DNA of 64,000 nucleotides from Streptomyces sp. SAT1 (lineage in GTDB: Bacteria; Actinomycetota; Actinomycetes; Streptomycetales; Streptomycetaceae): contig NZ_CP015849.1 of assembly GCF_001654495.1 (NCBI RefSeq), forward strand, positions 992,001-1,056,000. The letters are read 5' to 3'. Positions 9,349 to 17,951 of this stretch are shown in pieces (position 1 is the stretch's first letter; every line of letters begins with the position of its first letter). The notes beneath the pieces were generated by a model. It worked only from the letters and a program-made list of their open reading frames with translations, had not been told where the DNA came from and searched no databases. The translations under genes were made by a program, and so were the position numbers.

Positions 9349-9838
9349 TCAGCAGCCGCAGTCGTCCGCCGCCACCGGCGCGGTGAGCGGGTCGGGGTTC
9401 CGGCGCTCGTCGCCCTGCCAGGTCTCGTAGGCGAAGCCCTCGCGCACCCAGTACTCGAAGCCGCCGAGCATCTCCTTGACCGCGTAGCCGAGTTCGGCGA
9501 GGGCGAGGGCGGCGCGGGCCGCGCCGTTGCAGCCGGGGCCCCAGCAGTAGGTGACGACCGGGACGGCCGGGTCGAGCAGCGCCGGGGCCTGCTCGGGGAT
9601 CAGCGCCGTGGGCAGGTGGACCGCGCCGGGGACATGGCCCTGGTCCCAGGACTCGGTGGAGCGGGAGTCGACCACCACGAACCCCGGGTCGGCGCCGGCC
9701 GCGAGCGCGGCGGCGACGTCCGAGACGTCGGCGTGGAAGGCGAGGCTCGCCCGGAAGTGCGCGGCGGCCTCGGCGGGGGGGCGCCGGGGGCACCCGCGGG
9801 ACGGGATCCGGCGCCCCGTGGGCGGTGGTGACGGTCAT
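9349..9838 (-). pseudogene. Rhodanese-like protein interrupted by a homopolymer frameshift
   Basis: The rhodanese domain is obvious downstream of 9775: VVVDSRSTESWDQGHVPG, then the active-site loop TYCWGPGCNGAA, ending ADDCGC. Its frame continues upstream as protein-like sequence (EAAAHFRASLAFHADVSDV) but reaches a TGA with no start codon. The natural ATG at 9838 (MTVTTAHGAPDP) lies in another frame; the two join exactly if the run of seven G on the + strand at 9775-9781 is read as six. So either the gene is frameshifted, the base is a sequencing error, or a shortened protein starts at the GTG at 9678, which would lose the first part of the fold. Rhodaneses transfer sulfane sulfur through the loop cysteine. 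It is divergent from an Lrp-type regulator. Confidence 0.8.
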
Positions 9839-9961
9839 CGTCTGTTCCTTCCGCAGATCATTCCGACGACCGGAAATCTACGGCCGCGGACCGCTCGCCT
9901 GAAGTGGCGATCGCCGGTGCTCCCCTTGATCTGCCGGGGATCCACCTGCTATCCACCCTTC

Positions 9962-10408
9962 ATGACCGTGTTTTCCCCGGACGCCACCGACTGGCGCATC
10001 CTCGATGCCCTCCAGCGCGACGGACGGGCCAGTTTCGCCGAACTGGCCCGAGCCGTCTCCATGTCCCCGAGTGCCGTCACCGAGCGGGTGCGGCGGCTGG
10101 AGGAGGCGGGCGTCATCCAGGGCTACGCGGCCGTGGTCGACCCGGAACGCCTGGGCCTGCCGATCCTCGCCTTCGTCCGGCTGCGCTACCCCCACGGCAA
10201 CTACAAGCCCTTCCACGACCTGGTCGCCGCCACCCCCGAGATCCTGGAGGCGCACCATGTGACCGGCGACGACTGCTTCGTCATCAAGGTCACCGCCCGC
10301 TCCATGCGCCACCTGGAGGAGACCACCGGCCGCATCGGCGCCCTGGGCTCGGTGACGACGAGCGTCGTGTACTCCTCGCCGCTGCCGCGCCGCCCGCTGG
10401 GCCGCTGA
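9962..10408 (+). CDS. Lrp/AsnC family transcriptional regulator
   Basis: 148 residues with an N-terminal HTH (DWRILDALQRDGRASFAELA ... SPSAVTERVRRLEE) and a C-terminal RAM domain (ILEAHHVTGDDCFVIKV). It is about 35 percent like the other Lrp gene of the window by eye, so it is a separate paralogue. The divergent neighbour is the rhodanese-like gene, so a role in sulfur or cysteine balance is a reasonable inference. The 123-base gap to the rhodanese ATG holds the shared promoter region; no clear palindrome was seen. Confidence 0.9.
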   Translation: MTVFSPDATDWRILDALQRDGRASFAELARAVSMSPSAVTERVRRLEEAGVIQGYAAVVDPERLGLPILAFVRLRYPHGNYKPFHDLVAATPEILEAHHVTGDDCFVIKVTARSMRHLEETTGRIGALGSVTTSVVYSSPLPRRPLGR

Positions 10409-10423
10409 GCCGGGCAGGCTCAG
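10405..10423. terminator. Small hairpin spanning convergent stop codons
   Basis: CTGAGCC-GGGCA-GGCTCAG, a perfect seven-base stem containing the stop of the Lrp gene and reaching the stop of sbcC. Confidence 0.5.
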
Positions 10424-13413
10424 GCGAGGCCGGTCTGCCGCACGGACGACCCCGACCGCCCCTTGACGACCTCCAGTTGCGCGTGGACGCGGCGGCGCAG
10501 GTCCGCGACATGGCTGACGATGCCGACGCTGCGGTCACGTTCACGCAGGGAGTCGAGGACGTCGAGGACCTCGTCGAGGGTCTGGTCGTCCAGGCTGCCG
10601 AAGCCCTCGTCGATGAAGAGGGTGTCCAGCCGGACCCCGCCCGCCTCGTCGGTGACGACGTCGGCGAGGCCGAGGGCGAGGGCGAGGGACGCGAAGAACG
10701 TCTCGCCGCCGGACAGGGTGGCCGTGTCCCGCTCACGGCCGGTCCAGGCGTCCACGACGTGCAGCCCGAGGCCGCTGCGCCCGCGTCCGGCCCGGTCGTC
10801 GGAGTGGACCAGGGTGTAGCGGCCGGAGGACATGCGACCCAGCCGCGCGGTGGCGGCGGCGGCCACCTGCTCCAGGCGGGCGGCCAGGACGTAGGACTCC
10901 AGCCGCATCCGGCGTTCGTTGTCGGCGGAGGTGCCCGCCGTGAGCGCGGCGAGCCGGGCCACCCGGTCGTACTGCGTGCGCAGCGGTGCGAGCCGGCGTA
11001 CGCCGGTGGCCGCCCGTGCGGAGAGCCGGTCGAGTTCCGCGCAGCGGCGGGCCGCCGCGTCCCGCGCGGAGGCGGCCTCGCGCAGCCGCCGCCCGGCCGC
11101 CTCCGCGGCGGCCTGCGCCGCGGCGAGATCGGCGGGCGGCTGTCCGGCGGCGGCCACCGTGTCGGTCTCGGCGAGCACGGCGCGGACGGCCGCTTCCTCG
11201 GCGTGCCAGGCGTCCAAGCGGTGCTGGAGGTCGCGGTGGGCGGCGTCGTCGAGGAGGGCGTCGGACGCGGCGCGCGGGGTCTCGAAGCCGGCCCGGAAGG
11301 CGGCCTCGGCGAGCCGTCCGTCGGCGTCCTTGAGGCGTTCGGCGCTCTCCTCGGCGGCGCGCGCCGCGTCGGCGGCTTCGGCGAGGCGGGCGGCGTGCCG
11401 CTCCAGTTCGGCGGCGCGTGCGGCGACGCTGCCCGCGCCGCCCCGGGCCTCGGCGAGTTCCGCTTCGAGGGCGGCGCGTTCGCGGTCCAGGTTCTCCCTG
11501 CGGGTCTGCCGGGCGGCGGCGCGGACCTCGGCCTGCCGCAGCACGGCCAGACGGCGGCCGTGCTCCTCCTCGGCCGTGCGCAGCTCCACCTGCGCGGCGT
11601 GCAGCGCGGACGCCTCGCCCCGCGCACGCGTGAACAGCCGCTCCAGCTCGGCGGCCTCCCCGGTGAGCTGGGCGGCGGGCGCGTCGCCCGCCTCCGCGGT
11701 GGCGGCGGCCAGCGCCTCGCGTACGGCGGCGAGGCGGCGCTCGTCCCGCGCGCGCTGTTCCTCGGCGTCCTGGTGGTCGGTCTGGGCGCGCTCCTCGGCC
11801 GCCCGGTCGACGTGTCCGGCGACCTTGCGGGCGGGCGCGGGGTGCTCGGTGGCGCCGCAGACGGCGCAGGGCGCGCCGTCGGTGAGCCCGGCGGCCAGTT
11901 CGGCGGCGATGCCGTTCAGCCGCTGTTCCTTCAGGTCGAGCCAGCGGTTCCGGGCCCGTACGGCGTGCTCGGCGGAGTCCAGGGCGGACCGCTGCGCCTG
12001 TGCGGCCTCCCCGGTCAGCCGGTCGCGGGTGCGGGCGGCCTCCAGCCGGGTCCGCGCGGACTCCCGGCGCACGGCGAGCTGTTCGGCCCGGCCGGCCGCC
12101 TCCTGCGCGGCTTCGATACGGGCCCGGAGGGCGGCGCGGGCCGTGTCCCAGCCGGCGAGCCAGCCCTCGGCGTCGTGCAGCTGGTCCTCGTCGGCGCGGG
12201 CCTGGCGGTCCACCTCGGCGCGTTCGGCGGCGAGGTGGGTCAGGCGGCGCTCGGCGCGGCGGGCCGACTCCAGGCCGCCCAGTTCCTCGGCGGCGCGGCG
12301 CGCGGCGGCGGCGAGCCCAGCCGGACCGGCCTGGGCGCTGTCCTCGGGCAGCAGGGCACGCGCGCGTGCGTCGGCGGCGGTCGCCCGGCGGTGTTCGGCG
12401 TCGGCTGCCTCACGCAGCGCAAGGGCGGGCGCCACGGTCTCCGCCTTGCGTCCCCGCTCCATCCGCTCCTGCGCCGCGCGGTGGGCACCGGCCCGCTCGT
12501 CCAGCCGTTCGGCGCGCTGCCGCGCCTCGGCGAACCTGCGTTGCAGCCGGGCCCGTTCGCGTACGTCGTCCAGGGTGCGCACGGCGGCGGCGCGCGCGGT
12601 CTCGGCGGCCGTGAGCCGGCAGTGGGCGACGGTCAACTGCTCCCGGGCGGTGCTGCGGGCGACGGCCGCGGCGGTCAGGACGGCCTCGGCCAGGCCGGGG
12701 TCGCCGGGTGCCAGGGCGGGCAGTTCCATGGCGTCGCCGGCCGCCTGCTGCATGCGGTGCGCGTCCGCGAGCAGCGCGGCGTCGCCCTCGCGGACCTGGG
12801 CCTCGGTGGCGCGCCTGCGGTCGGCGAGGCGCCGTTCCACGTCGGCGAACCGCTGGGTGTCGAACAGGCGGCCGAGCAGCTTGCCGCGGGCCTCGGCGTC
12901 GGCGCGCAGGAACCGCGCGAACTCGCCCTGCGGCAGCAGCACGACCTGGCAGAACTGCTCGCGGCTCATGCCGAGCAGCTGGGTGATCTCCTCGCCGATC
13001 TCCTGGTGGGAGCGGCTGAGGTCCTTCCAGGCGCCCGCCGTCGCGTCGTACTCGCGCAGCCAGGTCTGCGCCTTGTCCACGGTGGTGCCGGTGCCGCGCT
13101 TCTTGGGGCGCTCCCAGGGCGGCAGGCGGGTGATCTCCAGGCGCCGCCCGGCGACGGTGACGTCCAGGGTGACCTGGGTGCGGGTGCCTGCGGCCGCGTG
13201 GTCGCTGCGCAGGGTGGCGCCCTGGGCGCTCTGCCGGGCTCCGGGCACGGATCCGTACAGCGCGTAGCAGACGGCGTCCAGGACGGAGGTCTTGCCGGCG
13301 CCGGTGGGGCCGTGCAGCAGGAACAGCCCGGCGGCGGACAGGGCGTCGAAGTCGACGCTCTGGGCGCCGCCGAAGGGGCCGAAGGCGGTGATGTCGAGCC
13401 GGTGCAGCCTCAT
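10420..13413 (-). CDS. sbcC: Nuclease SbcCD subunit C (Rad50-like ATPase)
   Basis: 997 residues from an ATG at 13413 (MRLHRLDITAFGPF). ABC-type ATPase halves lie at both ends: Walker A GPTGAGKTS near residue 39, signature LSGGETFFASL near 890, and Walker B LDTLFIDEGFGSLD near 930. Between them lies an Ala/Glu/Arg-rich coiled coil of about 700 residues broken near residue 515 by the zinc hook CAVC, followed by the usual GATEHPAPA. SbcC is the SMC-like motor of the SbcCD complex, which opens hairpins and trims blocked double-strand ends. The coiled coil explains the many long spurious frames here. It follows sbcD by 46 bases in the same operon. Confidence 0.96.
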   Translation of the reverse strand: MRLHRLDITAFGPFGGAQSVDFDALSAAGLFLLHGPTGAGKTSVLDAVCYALYGSVPGARQSAQGATLRSDHAAAGTRTQVTLDVTVAGRRLEITRLPPWERPKKRGTGTTVDKAQTWLREYDATAGAWKDLSRSHQEIGEEITQLLGMSREQFCQVVLLPQGEFARFLRADAEARGKLLGRLFDTQRFADVERRLADRRRATEAQVREGDAALLADAHRMQQAAGDAMELPALAPGDPGLAEAVLTAAAVARSTAREQLTVAHCRLTAAETARAAAVRTLDDVRERARLQRRFAEARQRAERLDERAGAHRAAQERMERGRKAETVAPALALREAADAEHRRATAADARARALLPEDSAQAGPAGLAAAARRAAEELGGLESARRAERRLTHLAAERAEVDRQARADEDQLHDAEGWLAGWDTARAALRARIEAAQEAAGRAEQLAVRRESARTRLEAARTRDRLTGEAAQAQRSALDSAEHAVRARNRWLDLKEQRLNGIAAELAAGLTDGAPCAVCGATEHPAPARKVAGHVDRAAEERAQTDHQDAEEQRARDERRLAAVREALAAATAEAGDAPAAQLTGEAAELERLFTRARGEASALHAAQVELRTAEEEHGRRLAVLRQAEVRAAARQTRRENLDRERAALEAELAEARGGAGSVAARAAELERHAARLAEAADAARAAEESAERLKDADGRLAEAAFRAGFETPRAASDALLDDAAHRDLQHRLDAWHAEEAAVRAVLAETDTVAAAGQPPADLAAAQAAAEAAGRRLREAASARDAAARRCAELDRLSARAATGVRRLAPLRTQYDRVARLAALTAGTSADNERRMRLESYVLAARLEQVAAAATARLGRMSSGRYTLVHSDDRAGRGRSGLGLHVVDAWTGRERDTATLSGGETFFASLALALGLADVVTDEAGGVRLDTLFIDEGFGSLDDQTLDEVLDVLDSLRERDRSVGIVSHVADLRRRVHAQLEVVKGRSGSSVRQTGLA

Positions 13414-13459
13414 CGGGCCCCCTCCGGTCCGCCGGGGCACCTCGGGGCGCGGCGGGGGC

Positions 13460-14629
13460 TCACCGTGCCGCCTCGCGTTCGCGTCCGGCGTCGTCGGCGC
13501 GCACCGCGTCGAACGCGTCGCGCAGCACCGCCTGTTCGTGCGCGTCGGGTCCCGCTCCGCGCACGTGGGCGACGAAGTCCCGCGCGATCTGCTCGTCGCT
13601 GCGGCCCGCGAGGCGGCGGGCGTAGGACACGTCCGGTTCGTCGGGGGCCCGCTCGGGGGCGAAGACCAGGCTGAGGGTGTGCGGGAAGCGCGCGGCGAGG
13701 CGGGCCATCGGGTCGGCCGGGCGGACGGTGTCGGTCAGGGTGGCCTCGACCCAGGAGTCCTCGTGGTGGGTGAGGCCCGGGTCGGCGAGCAGGTCCTCCA
13801 GCGGCCCCCGGATCCGGGCCAGCGGGCGGGGGACGGGGCAGTCGACGCGCTCGGCGGTGACCGTCCCGGCCGCGTCCAGGTCGACGAGCCACATGCTCTT
13901 GCGGTGCGCCGCCTCCGAGAAGGAGTACGGCAGCGGCGAGCCGGAGTAGCGCACCCGCTCGGTGATGGTCTGGCTGCCGTGCAGGTGCCCCAGGGCCGCG
14001 TAGTCGACGCCGTCGAAGACGCCCGCGGGGACGGCGGCGACGCCGCCCACGGTGATGTCCCGTTCGCTGTCGCTGGCCTCGCCGCCGGTGACGAAGGCGT
14101 GTGCGAGGACGACGGAGCGGGTGCCGGGCGCGCGGCCCGCGAGGTCGGCGCGCACCCGCTCCATGGCGGCGGCGAGGACGGCCTCGTGGCTCGGCCTCGC
14201 GACGCCGAACTCGTCCTTGACCAGGGCGGGTTCCAGATACGGCAGCCCGTAGAAGGCGATGTCGCCGTGGGCGTCCCGCAGCACCACGGGGGTGCCGCAG
14301 GCGGCGGGCTCGGTGCGCAGGTGGATGCCCGCGCGGCCGATCAGTCCGGCGCCCACACCGAGCCTGCGGGCGGAGTCGTGGTTGCCGCTGATCATCACGG
14401 TGGGCACGCCGAGGGCGGCGAGGCGGTGCAGGACGTCGTCGAACAGCTCGACGGCGGCCAGCGGCGGCACCGCGCGGTCGTAGATGTCTCCCGACACGAC
14501 CACCGCGTCGACCTCGCGCTCACGCACGGTCGCCACGAGGTGGCCGACGAAGGCGGCCTGCGCTTCGAGCATGTTCACGCGGTGGAACGCCCGGCCCAGG
14601 TGCCAGTCGGAAGTGTGCAGGAACCTCAT
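13460..14629 (-). CDS. sbcD: Nuclease SbcCD subunit D (Mre11-like nuclease)
   Basis: 389 residues. All calcineurin-type phosphoesterase motifs are present in order: TSDWHLGR (residues 6-13), VVSGDIYD (about 44-51), ISGNHDS (about 80-86), and two later metal-binding histidines in VLAHAF and ALGHLHG. It forms the manganese-dependent exo- and endonuclease of SbcCD and is first gene of the pair, 46 bases before sbcC. The C-terminal capping and SbcC-binding region (about residues 290-389) is present, so it is full length. Confidence 0.96.
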   Translation of the reverse strand: MRFLHTSDWHLGRAFHRVNMLEAQAAFVGHLVATVREREVDAVVVSGDIYDRAVPPLAAVELFDDVLHRLAALGVPTVMISGNHDSARRLGVGAGLIGRAGIHLRTEPAACGTPVVLRDAHGDIAFYGLPYLEPALVKDEFGVARPSHEAVLAAAMERVRADLAGRAPGTRSVVLAHAFVTGGEASDSERDITVGGVAAVPAGVFDGVDYAALGHLHGSQTITERVRYSGSPLPYSFSEAAHRKSMWLVDLDAAGTVTAERVDCPVPRPLARIRGPLEDLLADPGLTHHEDSWVEATLTDTVRPADPMARLAARFPHTLSLVFAPERAPDEPDVSYARRLAGRSDEQIARDFVAHVRGAGPDAHEQAVLRDAFDAVRADDAGREREAAR

Positions 14630-14749
14630 GATCCCCGAAGACTAGCCGCCGGGTCCGACAGCACGGGTGCTCATGCCCGTATCGGCCCGCCACGCCCGGC
14701 ACTGCTCGTCCCCCTTTGTCATCACATGCCCGTTGTGTCGCGTGAGCTT

Positions 14750-15376
14750 TCACGCGTCGCCGTAGGCCTCGCCGCCCAGTTCGAACCCGGCGGTCCCGGC
14801 CGTGGCGTCCGCCAGCCAGGACCGGAACGCTTCCACGTCGGCGTCCGGCAGGCCGATCTCGATGGTGACGGCCTCGCCGTAGCGCACGTCGCGCACCGCG
14901 CGCCCGGTGGCCCGCAGGTCGTTCTGCACCTTGCCGGCCCGCTGGTGGTCGACGGTGACCGTGGCCAGCCGGAAGCGGCGGCGCGTCACGGTGCCCAGGG
15001 TGTCCAGCGCCTCCCCCACCGCGCCGCCGTAGGCCCGGATGAGACCGCCCGCGCCGAGCTTCACGCCCCCGTAGTAGCGGGTGACCACGGCGACGACGTA
15101 CCGCATGTCCCGGCGCAGCAGCATCTGGAGCATGGGCACGCCCGCGGTGCCGCCCGGTTCGCCGTCGTCGCTGGCCCGCTGGGTGCCGGCGTCGGCCCCG
15201 ATCACATAGGCCCAGCAGTTGTGCGTGGCGTCGGCGTGCTCCCTGCGGACCGCGGCGACGAACTCCTGCGCCTCCCGCTCGTCGGCGGCCGGGGCGAGCG
15301 CGCACAGGAAGCGCGAGCGGTTGATCTCGGTCTCGTGGACGCCGGCTCGGGCGACTGTGCGGTACTCGTCCTGCAT
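14750..15376 (-). CDS. YigZ/IMPACT family protein
   Basis: 208 residues. The N-terminal UPF0029 domain is well conserved: SRFLCALAPA, THNCWAYVIG, SDDGEPGGTAGVPML and RYYGGVKLGAGGLIRAYG. The C-terminal ferredoxin-like domain (about 135-205) is also typical of bacterial YigZ. Eukaryotic IMPACT inhibits the Gcn2 kinase; the bacterial role is unresolved but linked to translation or nucleic acid binding. It sits alone, 58 bases from the SixA gene stop and in the same direction, so it may be the last gene of that transcript. The 120 bases downstream hold nothing that I recognise. Confidence 0.93.
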   Translation of the reverse strand: MQDEYRTVARAGVHETEINRSRFLCALAPAADEREAQEFVAAVRREHADATHNCWAYVIGADAGTQRASDDGEPGGTAGVPMLQMLLRRDMRYVVAVVTRYYGGVKLGAGGLIRAYGGAVGEALDTLGTVTRRRFRLATVTVDHQRAGKVQNDLRATGRAVRDVRYGEAVTIEIGLPDADVEAFRSWLADATAGTAGFELGGEAYGDA

Positions 15377-15434
15377 CCGGCCAGCCTATGCGGACGCCGC
15401 CCGCCCCCGGCCACGGGGCGGAGCGCTGCCGAGG

Positions 15435-15977
15435 CTAGGACCGCGGGCCGCGAGGCACCAGCAGGGCGGTCAGCAGGGCCGCTCCGGGGGTGAGCGCGGG
15501 CCAGCCCGCGCCGCGCCAGGACAGTACGGCGATCGCGGACGTCGGGAACTTCACCCGGAGCCGGTCGAGCGTGTCGTCGAGCCCGTCCCCGGCGAGGTCG
15601 CGGACCAGGTCCTCCAGGCCCGGGTTGTGCCCCACCAGGAGCAGCGTCTCGACGTGGGGCGGCACCTCGCGCACCACCTCCAGGAGGCGGGGCGCGTCCG
15701 CCGCGTAGAGCCTCGGTTCGTACCGCACGGGCGGCGGGGTGCCCCACTGGGCGGCGGCCAGCTCCCAGGTCCTGCGGGCGCGCAGGGCGGTGGAGCACAG
15801 GGCGAGGTCCGGCAGCGTGCCGGCCTCGGCGAGCGCGCGCCCGGCGGCCGGCGCGTCCCGGCGGCCCCGGACGGCGAGCGGGCGCTCGTGGTCGGCGACG
15901 CCCTCGGGCCGGGCCGACTTGGCGTGCCGCAGCACCACCAGACGGCGCAGCGGTCCGGCGGCCGGGCGGACGATCAC
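15435..15977 (-). CDS. SixA-type histidine phosphatase
   Basis: 180 residues. The catalytic RHG-type motif appears as VVLRHAKSARP near residue 14, the second arginine in CSTALRARRT near 60, and the second histidine in LLVGHNPGLED near 113. This is the SixA branch of the histidine phosphatase superfamily, whose E. coli founder dephosphorylates phosphohistidine on PTS or HPt proteins. The GTG start overlaps the stop of the upstream CysRS-like gene (GTGA), so the two are translationally coupled and possibly act together. The C-terminus ends in a short hydrophobic stretch (ALLTALLVP). Confidence 0.9.
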   Translation of the reverse strand: MIVRPAAGPLRRLVVLRHAKSARPEGVADHERPLAVRGRRDAPAAGRALAEAGTLPDLALCSTALRARRTWELAAAQWGTPPPVRYEPRLYAADAPRLLEVVREVPPHVETLLLVGHNPGLEDLVRDLAGDGLDDTLDRLRVKFPTSAIAVLSWRGAGWPALTPGAALLTALLVPRGPRS

Positions 15978-16744
15978 GCGCCGCGCCCCACGGCGAGGGC
16001 GAGGTCGAGGCCGAGCAGCCGGTCGGCGTAGGCGTACGTCTCGAAGCGGGCGCCGTCGGGCAGGTCGGGGCGGGACGCGGCCCGCTCCAGCACGCCGAGC
16101 GCCGCCGGGATGTCGAGGTCGTCCTCCCAGGCGGCGCGCAGCTCGGCGCGTACGTCGTCGGGGATCGGCCGCGAGGGCCGGCGGGCCCAGTCCGCGACGG
16201 CGCCGCGCCAGCGCGCGAGGGTCGCGCCGGCCTCGTCCAGCGTGTCCGCGTCCAGGCGTACGCGCCGGGTGCGGGGCTGGGCGAGGAGCGCCAGGCGCCA
16301 GGCGGCGGGGTCGCCGCCGGGGGCGGGTGTGACGGGGAGCGCCGCGTCCACGGGGGCGACGGCCAGCCGTACGCCGCCGGTCGCGCCGTCGTCGTCCTCG
16401 CGGGCCACATGCACCACCTGTGCCTCGCCGAGGGCGGCGCCCAGGCCCCTGCTGTCCTCGAAGGGGTGGATGCCGAGGGCCGCGGCGCCCGCCCGCAGCT
16501 CCGCCTGCTCCCGGTCACCGGTCAGCAGGGCCCACACCGGTGTCCCGCCCAGTTCCAGGGCGCGGACGAGCAGGTCGGCGACGAGGAGCACGCGCAGGCC
16601 GGTGGCGTCGAAGCCGGACGCGTGCGCCTCGATACGGGTCAGGCCGCGGCGGGCCGGGGCGGCGTCGACGGGCTCGCCGGTTCGGGCGTCGGTGATGCGC
16701 AGCACGGGCCGAGCGTAAGGGTCCGAGGGGCCGGGCGCAGGCAT
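15974..16744 (-). CDS. Degenerate cysteinyl-tRNA synthetase-like protein
   Basis: 256 residues from the ATG at 16744; a GTG at 16705 is a good alternative. The N-terminal part (residues about 14-75: LRITDARTGEPV ... GFDATGLRVLLVADLLVRALELGG) follows the opening of cysteinyl-tRNA synthetase or MshC, where PYDATHIGHA would be expected, but the HIGH motif is absent. The C-terminus (AWEDDLDIPAALGVL ... DRLLGLDLAL) matches the CysRS helical region. No KMSKS motif and no zinc cysteines are visible, and the protein is half the normal length of about 460. It therefore should not aminoacylate tRNA. Its stop overlaps the SixA start, suggesting a joint role. The family call is my inference from motif order. 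Confidence 0.6.
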   Translation of the reverse strand: MPAPGPSDPYARPVLRITDARTGEPVDAAPARRGLTRIEAHASGFDATGLRVLLVADLLVRALELGGTPVWALLTGDREQAELRAGAAALGIHPFEDSRGLGAALGEAQVVHVAREDDDGATGGVRLAVAPVDAALPVTPAPGGDPAAWRLALLAQPRTRRVRLDADTLDEAGATLARWRGAVADWARRPSRPIPDDVRAELRAAWEDDLDIPAALGVLERAASRPDLPDGARFETYAYADRLLGLDLALAVGRGA

Positions 16745-16871
16745 GTGGCCCACATTGCGGACGGTGTGGCGGAACCCGGCCGGGGAATCCGCGGCCCGGC
16801 CGCGGCGTTGCCGCGTCCGTGGCGCCCTCCCCGAGGCGGGAGCGGCCCTTTCCCGAGGTGTGAGGAGAACA

Positions 16872-17291
16872 GTGGTGTACGGCGATGCGGAGACGGTGCG
16901 CAGGATCCTGACCGGGCTCGGTGACACCTGGGCCGTCGTGGGCCTGTCGAACAACCGGGACCGGGCCGCGTACGGCGTCGCCGAGGTGCTGCGGCGGTTC
17001 GGCAAGCGGGTGGTCCCCGTCCACCCGGCGGCGGAGACCGTGCACGGCGAGCAGGGCTACGCCCGGCTGGCGGACATTCCCTTCGCCGTGGACGTCGTCG
17101 ATGTGTTCGTCAACAGCCGGCTGGCCGGACAGGTCGCCGACGAGGCGGTCGCCGAGGGCGCGCGGGCGGTGTGGTTCCAGCTCGGCGTCGTCGACGAGGC
17201 CGCGTACGCGCGCACCCGGGCCGCGGGTCTTGAGATGGTCATGGACCGCTGCCCGGCGATCGAGATCCCGCGCCTGGAGCAGGCGCGCTAG
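16872..17291 (+). CDS. CoA-binding (YccU-like) protein
   Basis: 139 residues starting at tandem GTGs (16872 or 16875) behind AGGAG at 16863-16867; spacing favours the second. The whole protein is a Rossmann CoA-binding domain: WAVVGLSNNRDRAAYGVAEVLRRFGKR, then DIPFAVDVVDVFVNS and AVWFQLGVVDEAAYAR with the late MDRCPAIE. These proteins resemble the nucleotide-binding half of succinyl-CoA synthetase alpha; their substrate is usually unknown. Divergent from the CysRS-like gene, with 127 bases between. Confidence 0.92.
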   Translation: MVYGDAETVRRILTGLGDTWAVVGLSNNRDRAAYGVAEVLRRFGKRVVPVHPAAETVHGEQGYARLADIPFAVDVVDVFVNSRLAGQVADEAVAEGARAVWFQLGVVDEAAYARTRAAGLEMVMDRCPAIEIPRLEQAR

Positions 17292-17309
17292 GACCGTGCG
17301 CGGATCGGC

Positions 17310-17329
17310 GCCGGGCCCCTGAGCCCGGC
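17310..17329. terminator. Hairpin between convergent genes
   Basis: GCCGGGC-CCCTGA-GCCCGGC, a perfect seven-base stem between the CoA-binding gene and the YbaK gene. Confidence 0.6.
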
Positions 17330-17354
17330 ACCGCCCCGTCTCCGGCTCCGCCGC

Positions 17355-17909
17355 TCAGACGCCCAGGCCGTCCAGGACCACGGCCCCCGGGATCTCCGTG
17401 AACGCCTTGCCCGGCACCAGGAGCTTGCCGCGCCGCCGGCCGCTGCCGACCAGGACGTACGGCAGGTCGACGACGGCCGAGTCGACCAGGACGGGCCAGT
17501 CCTCGGGCAGGCCGAGCGGGGTGATGCCGCCGTACTCCATGCCGGTCTCGCCGGTGGCGACGTCCATCGGCGCGAAGGACGCCTTGCGCGCGTCGAGCTG
17601 ACGGCGCACCACGCCGTTGACGTCGACGCGGGTGGTGGAGAGGACCACGCAGGCGGCCAGCCGCGAGGTGCCGCCGCGTTTGCCCGCGACCACCACGCAG
17701 TTCGCCGACTGTTCGAGCAGCTCGCGTCCGTAGTGCTCGACGAAGGCGGCGGTGTCGGCCCACTGCGGGTCGGTGTCGACGTGGACGATCTGGTCGGCGG
17801 GGACGCTGCCGCGCCAGTGGCGCACGGCGTCGGCGACGGGGCCGATCAGTTCGTCGAGGAAGTCGGGGGCGGGGACGGCGTGGTCGAAGTCTCCGATGGG
17901 TGCACGCAT
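17355..17909 (-). CDS. YbaK/EbsC family aminoacyl-tRNA deacylase
   Basis: 184 residues. The YbaK fold is shown by SANCVVVAGKRGGTSRLAACVV (residues about 68-90), the conserved lysine in LDARKASFAPMDVA (about 110), and GMEYGGITPLGLP (about 124-136). Free-standing YbaK-like proteins hydrolyse mischarged tRNAs, classically Cys-tRNA(Pro). Which tRNA this one edits cannot be read from sequence. It lies upstream of and convergent with the CoA-binding protein gene and 42 bases downstream of the XRE-cupin regulator, so it may be co-transcribed with the regulator. Confidence 0.92.
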   Translation of the reverse strand: MRAPIGDFDHAVPAPDFLDELIGPVADAVRHWRGSVPADQIVHVDTDPQWADTAAFVEHYGRELLEQSANCVVVAGKRGGTSRLAACVVLSTTRVDVNGVVRRQLDARKASFAPMDVATGETGMEYGGITPLGLPEDWPVLVDSAVVDLPYVLVGSGRRRGKLLVPGKAFTEIPGAVVLDGLGV

Positions 17910-17951
17910 GGCGGCACGCTAGCAAGGGCCCGGCACGGTCCGCCGGACGTC

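Noticed and set aside
7553-9838. Long minus-strand frame beginning at the rhodanese ATG
   Set aside because: Only its first 22 codons belong to the rhodanese gene; the rest is a shadow caused by the frameshift.
9904-13674. 1256-codon plus-strand frame over sbcC
   Set aside because: Shadow of the sbcC coiled coil, which leaves other frames open. The SbcC motifs on the minus strand are unambiguous.
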